From the IMG/VR virus record IMGVR_UViG_3300030109_004637, positions 1-62,021 of that record: DNA of 62,021 bases. The stretch is one strand, 5' to 3'. The notes beneath the pieces were generated by a model. It had not been told where the DNA came from. It did no database searches and saw only the letters and a program-made list of their open reading frames with translations. The DNA comes from a virus. Shown one piece after another: positions 33,791-40,052 of the stretch; within the stretch, counting starts at the first letter, position 1; each line of letters opens with the position of its first letter. A program made the position numbers and the translations under genes.

Positions 33791-33951
33791 TAAACAAAGT
33801 AAAACACTCAGAGTGCTTAGACGCACTTGACTACTTGTCAGGTTATTTATGTGAGATGACAAGAGATAAAAAATACTACGTTTCAGTATTAATGAAGCGA
33901 GTGGCAAATGAATATAACATTAAACTAGAGTTTGAGGATGAAGCGCAATAA
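33787..33951 (+). CDS. Small hypothetical protein
   Basis: A 54-residue acidic helical protein (HSECLDALDYLSGYLCEMTRDKKYYVSVLMKRVANEYNIKLEF). Overlaps the nuclease gene by 14 bases. Function unknown. Confidence 0.55.
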   Translation: MINKVKHSECLDALDYLSGYLCEMTRDKKYYVSVLMKRVANEYNIKLEFEDEAQ

Positions 33952-34336
33952 ATATATGCTAGCACTGATCTTATGTTTACTAGTATCATACATGATATAC
34001 CTAAACAGAAGTACTACAGTATACAGAGTTATTGATGGTGATACATTTGTAACTAACAAAGGTGATAAAGTACGTATGATAGGTATTGATGCACCTGAGC
34101 TGCCTTCACTACAAGGTATAAAATCTAAAATGTATTTATACAACTTAATAAAAGATAAAACTATTACACTACAAAAAGATAATAACTTACATAATAAAGA
34201 TAAGTATGGTAGACTACTGCGCTATGTCTATTTAAATGGCAAAGATGTTAATCTACTAATGCTTAAACAAGGTTATGCAAAGCAATACAATTACTTTTAT
34301 TTTAATAAATTTAAACAATATAATAACTATGAATAA
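33938..34336 (+). CDS. Membrane-anchored SNase-like nuclease
   Basis: A 132-residue thermonuclease-family protein. Residues 5-22 form a hydrophobic anchor or signal (YMLALILCLLVSYMIYL). The SNase core follows: VYRVIDGDTF (Asp33/Asp35), KVRMIGIDAPE (Arg46, Asp51, Glu54) and DKYGRLLRYVYLNGKDVN (Arg92), matching calcium ligands and the two catalytic arginines of staphylococcal nuclease. The anchor suggests action at or outside the inner membrane, perhaps on host or competitor DNA. ATG 33938 is preferred to a TTG six bases earlier. Confidence 0.8.
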   Translation: MKRNKYMLALILCLLVSYMIYLNRSTTVYRVIDGDTFVTNKGDKVRMIGIDAPELPSLQGIKSKMYLYNLIKDKTITLQKDNNLHNKDKYGRLLRYVYLNGKDVNLLMLKQGYAKQYNYFYFNKFKQYNNYE

Positions 34337-34703
34337 AGAACAAGAAATAAAAGAAAAGATCAATGATCTTACTAAACAAATAGAATATAATAACAATTCT
34401 AATGAGCGAATGCAAAATCAAATCAATTTACTAAAAGAAGATCTTATGATACTAGAAAAACCTAAAATGTTAGAAAGTGATCTTGAAATTATGGTTAAAG
34501 ATTTAGCTGAAATGGTGTCAACTATATTAGATTCAACAGCTGATAATATAAATGACTTCAATCCTGAGTTTCAAATAGGATATGATAATGAAGTTTCAAT
34601 ATCTAGTATAAACTTAGACTATGATGCTACTGTAGATATTCAAAGATATATTGAAGAGAGATTTGATATAATTGTACCTGACCAAACACAGAACACAAAT
34701 TAA
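34329..34703 (+). CDS. Coiled-coil protein
   Basis: A 124-residue protein; residues 1-45 form a coiled coil (EQEIKEKINDLTKQIEYNNNSNERMQNQINLLKEDLMILE), the rest is acidic alpha/beta. Starts inside the end of the nuclease gene (8-base overlap). Promoter P8 begins in its last codons. Function not recognised. Confidence 0.55.
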   Translation: MNKEQEIKEKINDLTKQIEYNNNSNERMQNQINLLKEDLMILEKPKMLESDLEIMVKDLAEMVSTILDSTADNINDFNPEFQIGYDNEVSISSINLDYDATVDIQRYIEERFDIIVPDQTQNTN

Positions 34704-34726
34704 ATACGATTTACTACAGATAATAT
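34695..34726 (+). promoter_or_regulatory. Early promoter motif P8
   Basis: ACAAATTAAATACGA, 9-base gap, GATAATAT; identical in its first 15 bases to P10 and P11. Ends 25 bases before the ATG at 34752. Confidence 0.8.
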
Positions 34727-34751
34727 ATATAAATAAATAAATAATAAACCT

Positions 34752-34976
34752 ATGGATACCACAACTTTAATAAACCTACTTCGGTGCCACGACTGGTACT
34801 ACCACTACAGTGACGATCACAGCAAATGGCTAAATGGTGTACAGTCACAGCGAGCTATTTATGATGCTATGGATGAGCTTGGCAACACTGATGCTGTAAA
34901 AGAATTATATTATAGTCATATGCCTAAGCGTTTACTTGATAAAATCAATAAAGCAAATGCTATACACGGCGAGTAA
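34752..34976 (+). CDS. Small hypothetical protein
   Basis: A 74-residue protein: LINLLRCHDWYYHYSDDHSKWLNGVQSQRAIYDAMDELGNTDAVKELYYSHMP. The CHDWYYHYSDDHSKW stretch is one I recall from many marine phage small proteins of unknown role. First gene of the P8 unit. Confidence 0.6.
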   Translation: MDTTTLINLLRCHDWYYHYSDDHSKWLNGVQSQRAIYDAMDELGNTDAVKELYYSHMPKRLLDKINKANAIHGE

Positions 34977-34977
34977 T

Positions 34978-35094
34978 ATGCATAATAAAATAGAAAAAAT
35001 ATTATGGCGTATTGCTGGTTGGTTTGCCTTTGTAGTAGTATGCCTTATATACTACGCAGCTATAGCACCAATAATAAAATTAATATTTAAATGA
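34978..35094 (+). CDS. Single-span membrane microprotein
   Basis: A 38-residue protein with one membrane span (RIAGWFAFVVVCLIYYAAIAPIIKLIF). Its stop overlaps the next ATG (ATGA). Early membrane microproteins in phages often act in superinfection exclusion, but this is only a possibility. Confidence 0.5.
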   Translation: MHNKIEKILWRIAGWFAFVVVCLIYYAAIAPIIKLIFK

Positions 35095-35339
35095 TTAAAC
35101 CTGAATGGTATTTTATGGAACGTGAAAAACGATTAATAAGAATATACTCTGACATACAAGGTAGGTTGAGTATACTTCGCGAAGACTTAACAGTTGTAGA
35201 TAAAACACTAAAAAAACTGTTAGCTAACAAACCTATACATGTACAAGATATAAATACTGTACGTGATTTACTAGGTGATGATTTGTCTGAAAGATTACAA
35301 AAACTTGTAACAAGTGATGATTATCCTCAACGATTCTAA
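35091..35339 (+). CDS. Small helical protein
   Basis: An 82-residue charged helical protein (EREKRLIRIYSDIQGRLSILREDLTVVDKTLKKLL ... VRDLLGDDLSERLQKL). Coupled to the membrane microprotein by ATGA. Function unknown. Confidence 0.5.
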   Translation: MIKPEWYFMEREKRLIRIYSDIQGRLSILREDLTVVDKTLKKLLANKPIHVQDINTVRDLLGDDLSERLQKLVTSDDYPQRF

Positions 35340-35342
35340 ACT

Positions 35343-35690
35343 ATGAAACTAATCAAAGTAAAAGACAACACACAAGCTATGTATTATCGGTTAAAAGATA
35401 ACCGTATAGGCGTAATATATCCTAAAACTGGTTATATTAGGGTAAGTCCTAGTTGGATTAATGATCCTGAGTGGCAAGAGTGGTATAAAAAAAGGCATGG
35501 TTCTCTGTATTACAGAGACAAAGTAATGTCTACTAAAAACCTAACTTTACACCAGATAAATCCTGTAAAAAAAGTAACATCACCAAATGGTAATTATACT
35601 TATGTTAGAATATTGTTTGAAGATATATGGAAAATGCAAGAATATTTAAAAGAGTATGAAAAAAAGAATTGTGTTGAACAAATTGCTTGA
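35343..35690 (+). CDS. Small hypothetical protein
   Basis: A 115-residue basic alpha/beta protein (LKDNRIGVIYPKTGYIRVSPSWINDPEWQEWYKKRHG; NGNYTYVRILFEDIWKMQEYLKEYE). Same transcript as its neighbours; overlaps the next frame by 35 bases. Not recognised. Confidence 0.5.
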   Translation: MKLIKVKDNTQAMYYRLKDNRIGVIYPKTGYIRVSPSWINDPEWQEWYKKRHGSLYYRDKVMSTKNLTLHQINPVKKVTSPNGNYTYVRILFEDIWKMQEYLKEYEKKNCVEQIA

Positions 35691-35814
35691 TATAACATCT
35701 TATATGTTAAACTTTATATTAAGAAAAAAATGGTTTAATATAGCAGATAAGTTAATGAAGTTCAGAAAAAAGTATATAATTAGGCGCTTATTAGATATAA
35801 ATGAATCCACATAA
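35656..35814 (+). CDS. Very basic small protein
   Basis: A 52-residue Lys/Arg/Ile-rich protein (MKKRIVLNKLLDITSYMLNFILRKKW ... KFRKKYIIRRLL). It overlaps both neighbours (35 and 14 bases), so coding is likely but not certain. Amphipathic basic helices could bind membrane or nucleic acid. Confidence 0.4.
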   Translation: MKKRIVLNKLLDITSYMLNFILRKKWFNIADKLMKFRKKYIIRRLLDINEST

Positions 35815-36115
35815 ATATACTCTTACTGAAAAGCCATGCTTACAGTGTGGTAAGATGCACACAAGAAAAAAGTTTTGTTCACCATACTGTGGATCAAAGT
35901 ATAATGCAAACTATATGCGTAATACTATGGGTGTTGATGATCCAAGATTTTCATCAGCAAATATAAATTCTATAATTAAAGGTAAAGAATCACCTGTAGT
36001 AGATCATGGCTACAACTTTGTATTTTCAAGTAAAATAGAAGACTGGATAGGTAGTAGTACTAGGCGTAAAAGAGAGAGATATGCTGACAAAAGAAAAGCT
36101 AAACTAATAAAATAA
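35801..36115 (+). CDS. Zinc-ribbon protein D1
   Basis: A 104-residue protein with a CxxC-x(10)-CxxxC zinc ribbon near the N-terminus (CLQCGKMHTRKKFCSPYC, residues 13-30), then a YNFVFSSKIEDWI segment and a basic tail. The segment is repeated in the next gene (YNFVFSNKIRDWI). Probably a small nucleic-acid or protein-binding factor. Confidence 0.6.
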   Translation: MNPHKYTLTEKPCLQCGKMHTRKKFCSPYCGSKYNANYMRNTMGVDDPRFSSANINSIIKGKESPVVDHGYNFVFSSKIEDWIGSSTRRKRERYADKRKAKLIK

Positions 36116-36116
36116 A

Positions 36117-36290
36117 ATGGAACAAAAGATACCGAAACAAATTGATACAATGTATTATAATGATTCTGAAACTAGAGTATGCAAATACAATTTTGTATTC
36201 TCTAATAAAATAAGAGACTGGATTTATAGTGCTCAAAGAGTAACAAAGAACGGTTACAAACACAAATTTAATACGACAATAGATGGATAA
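36117..36290 (+). CDS. D1 paralogue without zinc ribbon
   Basis: A 57-residue protein sharing KYNFVFSNKIRDWI with the preceding gene but lacking the cysteine ribbon. The pair looks like a duplication followed by loss or gain of the zinc module. Its last codons hold promoter P9. Confidence 0.55.
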   Translation: MEQKIPKQIDTMYYNDSETRVCKYNFVFSNKIRDWIYSAQRVTKNGYKHKFNTTIDG

Positions 36291-36293
36291 TAT
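36262..36293 (+). promoter_or_regulatory. Promoter motif P9 overlapping two genes
   Basis: ACAAATTTAATACGA, 9-base gap, GATAATAT. As at P7, the gap ends in ATG and GATAATAT encodes residues 2-4 of the next frame (MDNI), with another in-frame ATG at codon 6 (36298). Confidence 0.65.
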
Positions 36294-36501
36294 TGATATG
36301 GACGACGAACGTAATATAAAGTTAAATAAAAATTTTATGGTCAATGCTATTATAACAATGTCTCTTAGCTCAAATCATATGTCACTAGGTAACATAGATA
36401 ATGTTAAATACATGTATAAAAATATGACTATAGATGAAGTTAAAAAAGATTTTGAAAGATTAAAAGATGTATATAAAAACAGAAGTTATGAGAAAATTTA
36501 A
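36283..36501 (+). CDS. Small hypothetical protein
   Basis: A 72-residue protein (MDNIDMDDERNIKLNKNFMVNAIITMSLSSNHMSLGNIDNVKYMYKNMTIDEVKKDFERLKDVY). Start may instead be codon 6 if P9 is active. Helical; function not recognised. Confidence 0.5.
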   Translation: MDNIDMDDERNIKLNKNFMVNAIITMSLSSNHMSLGNIDNVKYMYKNMTIDEVKKDFERLKDVYKNRSYEKI

Positions 36502-36679
36502 TAGATATAAAGAGAATTTACGTATGCACGATAGTGCTATATGGAGTTATAATACTAAGGTTGCAACAATATCTGATGGTAAAATGATTGTACCAAAGTG
36601 GTACTCACAAACTACTAGCAAGCATATTAACTATGCAGCTAGTGAATTAGGCCTTAAAGTTATCAGAGAATATGAATAG
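36488..36679 (+). CDS. Small hypothetical protein
   Basis: A 63-residue basic protein from ATG 36488 (MRKFNRYKENLRMHDSAIWSYNTKVATISDGKMIVPKWYSQTTSKHINYAASELGLKVI); an ATG at 36467 is also in frame. Overlaps both neighbours slightly. The TSKHINYAASELGLKV segment is recurrent in marine phage microproteins. Confidence 0.55.
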   Translation: MRKFNRYKENLRMHDSAIWSYNTKVATISDGKMIVPKWYSQTTSKHINYAASELGLKVIREYE

Positions 36680-37064
36680 CTTGCAGAATCAAGTATGTTC
36701 TAAACTTGAAATAGTAGTTTATAAAGATATAACTCAAGAACAAGTTAACGAGTATCATATACCATATGAAATTATATATGGTAGAACTGCTTGTTCAATA
36801 CCTTGTTATACGCTTAAAAAAACAAATGGTTTTTGTGTTCACAAAGATTTATATGTAGATAAAGATATATTTGATGCAAAAGTGTTAGATTTGTTTATAA
36901 CTTATTGGCCATTTAGTATACATATTGATACAAGGCTAATGCCAAGAAGTGAAGCTAAAGACCAATTGTATAGTTTAGATAATAATTTATGTGAAAAAAT
37001 ACTTAAAAAAGTAGAGTTTCTTGAAAATGATTATGAAAATCAATATCACAAGAGATTCTTATAA
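36672..37064 (+). CDS. Hypothetical protein
   Basis: A 130-residue alpha/beta protein with several cysteines (VCSKLEIVVYKDITQEQVNEYHIPYEIIYGRTACSIPCYTLKK). Last protein gene before the tRNA. No family recognised. Confidence 0.5.
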   Translation: MNSLQNQVCSKLEIVVYKDITQEQVNEYHIPYEIIYGRTACSIPCYTLKKTNGFCVHKDLYVDKDIFDAKVLDLFITYWPFSIHIDTRLMPRSEAKDQLYSLDNNLCEKILKKVEFLENDYENQYHKRFL

Positions 37065-37107
37065 TACTATTTAGTAGTAGTAGTTTAGTTAGTTTAGTTT
37101 GATTAAC

Positions 37108-37195
37108 TGTAAGGTGGTGGAACAGGTAGACACGCCATCCTATCTCGATGGTGACAGCTTCGGTTGTCGTGGAGGTTCGAACCCTCCCCTTACAG
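37108..37195 (+). tRNA. Class II tRNA, Leu-like, apparent anticodon AUC
   Basis: All arms fold: acceptor TGTAAGG/CCTTACA (7 bp), D stem GTG/CAC with a GAACAGGTAGA loop, anticodon stem CCATC/GATGG (5 bp), a long variable arm with a 6-bp stem closed by a TTCG loop, T stem GGAGG/CCTCC with loop TTCGAAC. The D-arm matches bacterial tRNA-Leu. The anticodon loop reads CTATCTC, giving anticodon AUC (would pair with GAU) and U at position 37, both odd for any Leu or Ser tRNA; the discriminator is G, not the A expected for Leu. No CCA is encoded. Confidence 0.8.
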
Positions 37196-37209
37196 CTAAC
37201 TTTATAGTT

Positions 37210-37317
37210 ATGAGATTATTAGCTTGGCAGTGCACATACTGTAATGCGTTTAATGCAATTGATAGAACTAAATGTGGTAAATGCAACAAAGAAAAAAAAG
37301 TAAAAATAGTATTTTAA
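37210..37317 (+). CDS. Single RanBP2-type zinc finger microprotein
   Basis: A 35-residue protein that is nearly all one zinc finger: W6-x-C8-xx-C11-xxx-N15-x6-C22-xx-C25, the RanBP2/NZF pattern including the Trp and Asn. Fingers of this type in eukaryotes bind ubiquitin or single-stranded RNA; in bacteria and phages the role is unclear. Starts 15 bases after the tRNA and may be made from the same transcript. The pattern match is exact, so coding is likely. Confidence 0.65.
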   Translation: MRLLAWQCTYCNAFNAIDRTKCGKCNKEKKVKIVF

Positions 37318-37318
37318 T

Positions 37319-37492
37319 ATGCAAAGTTTTTTATTTATTTATGGAGTACTTATCATAATGATATTCAGTATGTTAGCATTAAATTGTTATCAAGACTGGT
37401 TAAATAAAAAGCAACATTTCATTGACTTTTTTGTTTTTGCTGTAATAGATATTATTACCATAATAGCTTTCATAGCACAGTTCACAAATTAA
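37319..37492 (+). CDS. Two-span membrane microprotein
   Basis: A 57-residue protein with two membrane spans (FLFIYGVLIIMIFSMLAL and FFVFAVIDIITIIAFIA) split by a short charged loop (QDWLNKKQHFID). ATG is one base after the zinc-finger stop. Promoter P10 overlaps its stop codon. Function unknown. Confidence 0.5.
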   Translation: MQSFLFIYGVLIIMIFSMLALNCYQDWLNKKQHFIDFFVFAVIDIITIIAFIAQFTN

Positions 37493-37515
37493 ATACGATT
37501 ACTATAAGATAATAT
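37484..37515 (+). promoter_or_regulatory. Promoter motif P10
   Basis: ACAAATTAAATACGA, 9-base gap, GATAATAT, 29 bases before the ATG at 37545. It would drive the unit ending with the sigma factor. Confidence 0.8.
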
Positions 37516-37544
37516 ATTTATACAAACCGATTCAAATTTAAACC

Positions 37545-37931
37545 ATGGAAACCGAAGAAAAAGTAGCAGCCGTGCTCAATCATTACGGCACAACAATCAC
37601 ACACGATTATAATGATATTGGCAATGCAGAATATGTAATGTATACAGATATAACTAGAGATGGTTATGATTTATATGTAGCTAAATTTAATGGCGAACCA
37701 AGAACCATATGGCCAAGCGATGGCGCATTATATTTATCTGAACATGTTTGCATGTATGACCATGACTTATGCCAAATACTTATACAAGAGATACGTAGAG
37801 AAGGTTTTGAAATGTATATTGAAACTGATATATATGATAAATGCCATTTTGATGATGTACTTCAAGATGAATTTTATTATCTACAAGACAATGATAAAGA
37901 GTTCTTAGATAAATATCCAATGGAAGAATAA
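37545..37931 (+). CDS. Acidic hypothetical protein
   Basis: A 128-residue acidic protein (EKVAAVLNHYGTTITHDYNDIGNAEYVMYTDITRDGYDLYVA; HVCMYDHDLCQILIQEIRREGF). No family recognised. First gene of the P10 unit, with a roughly 23-base leader lacking a Shine-Dalgarno sequence. Confidence 0.55.
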   Translation: METEEKVAAVLNHYGTTITHDYNDIGNAEYVMYTDITRDGYDLYVAKFNGEPRTIWPSDGALYLSEHVCMYDHDLCQILIQEIRREGFEMYIETDIYDKCHFDDVLQDEFYYLQDNDKEFLDKYPMEE

Positions 37932-37932
37932 T

Positions 37933-38232
37933 ATGACAGATAAAGAAAAACAAGAGATAGCAGACCTTGTTATTAAAAAAATGCTTCAAGCTAGAAGCAA
38001 CATGGAAAAAGAATTATATAATATAAATGATATACTATTTACATTATTAAATACTCAGCTTACTCAAGAAGAGATTCTGGTTGGTGAGTTAGCAAGGCTA
38101 ATGACACTAATGAATTTATATGAAGACAAAGAGGAATATGAGAAAGCTGCTATAATTAAAAACAAAGTAGACAAAATAAACGACAAACTAGATCAAATAG
38201 ACAAAAAACGAAGAGACGATGGTAATATATAA
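37933..38232 (+). CDS. Small helical protein with UVR-like motif
   Basis: A 99-residue helical protein. Residues about 60-95 (LMNLYEDKEEYEKAAIIKNKVDKINDKLD) match the UVR coiled-coil motif that mediates UvrB-UvrC and Clp-adaptor contacts. Whether it contacts a host Clp or repair protein is only a guess. Overlaps the next gene by 14 bases. Confidence 0.5.
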   Translation: MTDKEKQEIADLVIKKMLQARSNMEKELYNINDILFTLLNTQLTQEEILVGELARLMTLMNLYEDKEEYEKAAIIKNKVDKINDKLDQIDKKRRDDGNI

Positions 38233-38587
38233 ATTATTAGCAAATTTAGGAATAATAAGTACTTTACTTATAGAAACAGTAACTGCAACGGTATATAATG
38301 CTTTGCCCGAACAAACTGATTCTACGCCATTTATAACAGCCTCAGGCGCACGAATTAATCAACAACATCCTGAACTGCATCGATGGGTTGCTGTGTCACA
38401 GGACATGTTAAAACGCGGTTATAAATTTGGTATGCGTATCGAAGTATCAGGTGCGGGAGACTTAGATGGCATATGGGAAATACAAGATGTAATGAATAAA
38501 AGATATACAAATTGTATAGACTTTTTAGTAGAAAATAATAGAAAATTAGGTAAATGGAAAAATGTAAAAATAAAATTAATAACTTAA
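38219..38587 (+). CDS. Secreted 3D/double-psi-barrel protein
   Basis: A 122-residue protein with an N-terminal signal or anchor (LLANLGIISTLLIETVTA) and a 3D-domain/RlpA-like double-psi barrel: TATVYNALPEQTDSTPFITASGARI, RWVAVSQDML, GMRIEVSGAG and GIWEIQDVMNKRYTNCIDFLV. Enzymes of this fold cut peptidoglycan glycans, so it may be a lysis or wall-remodelling protein exported to the periplasm. The catalytic Asp set (DLDG, QDVM, CIDF) is present. It is among early genes rather than with the lysis genes. Confidence 0.6.
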   Translation: MVIYKLLANLGIISTLLIETVTATVYNALPEQTDSTPFITASGARINQQHPELHRWVAVSQDMLKRGYKFGMRIEVSGAGDLDGIWEIQDVMNKRYTNCIDFLVENNRKLGKWKNVKIKLIT

Positions 38588-38589
38588 TG

Positions 38590-38636
38590 TGTGACAATAG
38601 GTTATTATAATAATAGGGTAAGGGGCTAATGTCACA
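38590..38636. repeat. 47-bp dyad element, copy 3 (inverted)
   Basis: TGTGACAATAG ... GGGTAAGGGGCTAATGTCACA; the core is the reverse complement of copies 1 and 2. It holds the ATG of the helix-turn-helix gene (38629), so a protein bound here would control that gene. Confidence 0.75.
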
Positions 38637-39255
38637 TAGGAATCTTAATTATTTACATCGAAACAGAGTAGCATATAAGATGTTTCCTACTTCAGATAAA
38701 CCTACAAAAACTTTTACTTGGGGTTATTTTTTTGAAAACGGTACGCATCAATGCTATGATCTGTTTCGTAGTAAAGCCAAGATTACATCTTATAAGTCTC
38801 TTAAATGGCACATGTATGTTTTATATTATATTAATCCGCATGTATCAGATATTAGAATGAAAAAAATAATAGACTACATATGTAACAAAGACAATGGATT
38901 CATTACATTTACAGTTAAGGACAATATTAAAGACAGTATGATATCTGATGTTCTTGCTTCTGATTTAAATGAACCACCAAAAAATAAATTAAGAAAAGTT
39001 ATATTCAAAGACTCTACAGGTTTATCTACAAAACAAAAATTAAAGATAGTTGGAGAGTTAATAGGTAAAACTAAAATAGTTAATAATGATGACATTTACG
39101 AGTGCATGTTAGAAATTAATAACTCAAACAGAAGAATTACAATAGCTAATTTAGCTAAAATATTAGGTTGTTCCTCAAGAACCATACATAGAAATATGGA
39201 TAAACAACTAAAAAGAGAAAAGGATATACTTAATATTCAAAATGAAGAAATATAA
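38629..39255 (+). CDS. Helix-turn-helix protein, possible initiator or regulator
   Basis: A 208-residue basic protein with a C-terminal helix-turn-helix (ITIANLAKILGCSSRTIHRNM, about 172-192). The N-terminal part (TFTWGYFFENGTHQCYDLF; ISDVRMKKIIDYICNKDNG) looks like phage replication-initiator or replisome-organiser proteins. Its start codon lies inside dyad copy 3, suggesting that it binds this dyad and regulates itself. It overlaps the sigma gene by 14 bases. Confidence 0.55.
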   Translation: MSHRNLNYLHRNRVAYKMFPTSDKPTKTFTWGYFFENGTHQCYDLFRSKAKITSYKSLKWHMYVLYYINPHVSDIRMKKIIDYICNKDNGFITFTVKDNIKDSMISDVLASDLNEPPKNKLRKVIFKDSTGLSTKQKLKIVGELIGKTKIVNNDDIYECMLEINNSNRRITIANLAKILGCSSRTIHRNMDKQLKREKDILNIQNEEI

Positions 39256-39994
39256 TATAAATACATATAAGATATATAAAGAAGATGTAAAACAAACTGT
39301 ATCGTCTTTACCTGATATAGATTATGAAAGATTAACCAGAAACCAATTAATAACCAAGTTTATGCCTCTTGTAGAAAATATAGCAAAAAAGTTTTCAACT
39401 GCATCTCAAGCATCAGGTACGTTAGACATACTAGATATAATACAAGAAGGTAGCGTTGGTTTAATTAAAGCAATAGACAGAATAGACTGGAACGTATTTA
39501 ATTTATCAGAAGATAAAGATAAGACTATGAAGTCTTTCTTATCTAAAAGAATAAGAGGTGCAATTAGAAGATCAATAGATATGTATAGAGGTGATATGCG
39601 TATACCTGAACATAAGTTAAATGATATACGCAAGAATTTTGGTAAAGACGAAAAAATGGTTGCTATGTTTTTTAATTCTATATTTTTATCAACAGATGAT
39701 TATGTTGATCGTGGATTAATAAATAATATAGAAGATAAATCAGATCCATATAATATGGATTTACTAAATGCTTATTTATCATCATTACTTAGAAGACATT
39801 TAAACAGTAAAGAATATCAAGTGCTTAGATTAAGTTATGGATTAGACTGTGAAAAACAATCAGCACAAGCTATAGCAGATAAATTAGGACTAAAAGGTTC
39901 TAGTGCTTTTGTTAGAGTATCTCAACTTAAAAGACAAGCAGTTGACAAGTTAATAAACAATGTAGACCCTGAACAAGTATTAGATTATATGTAG
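39242..39994 (+). CDS. Phage sigma-70 family factor
   Basis: A 250-residue sigma factor. Region 2 is clear (LITKFMPLVENIAKKF; DILDIIQEGSVGLIKAIDRID; SKRIRGAIRRSIDMYRGDMRIPEH, about 35-125) and region 4 follows (LNSKEYQVLRLSYGLDCEKQSAQAIADKLGLKGSSAFVRVSQLKRQAVDKL, about 188-240); region 3 is replaced by a short linker and region 1.1 is absent. It should redirect host RNA polymerase. Whether it reads the ACAA-GATAATAT promoters or the late genes is open; P11 lies directly after it. Confidence 0.85.
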   Translation: MKKYNINTYKIYKEDVKQTVSSLPDIDYERLTRNQLITKFMPLVENIAKKFSTASQASGTLDILDIIQEGSVGLIKAIDRIDWNVFNLSEDKDKTMKSFLSKRIRGAIRRSIDMYRGDMRIPEHKLNDIRKNFGKDEKMVAMFFNSIFLSTDDYVDRGLINNIEDKSDPYNMDLLNAYLSSLLRRHLNSKEYQVLRLSYGLDCEKQSAQAIADKLGLKGSSAFVRVSQLKRQAVDKLINNVDPEQVLDYM

Positions 39995-39997
39995 TTT

Positions 39998-40029
39998 ACA
40001 AATTAAATACGAATACCAAATGATAATAT
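39998..40029 (+). promoter_or_regulatory. Promoter motif P11 of the replication operon
   Basis: ACAAATTAAATACGA, 9-base gap, GATAATAT, 23 bases before the ATG of the ERF gene. No further copy is seen in the following 8.6 kb of plus-strand genes. Confidence 0.8.
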
Positions 40030-40052
40030 GTTAAACAATTAAATTATATTTT

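Noticed and set aside
37099-37317. A 72-codon frame running through the tRNA
   Set aside because: Its first half translates the tRNA gene itself; only the part from ATG 37210 (zinc finger) is credible.
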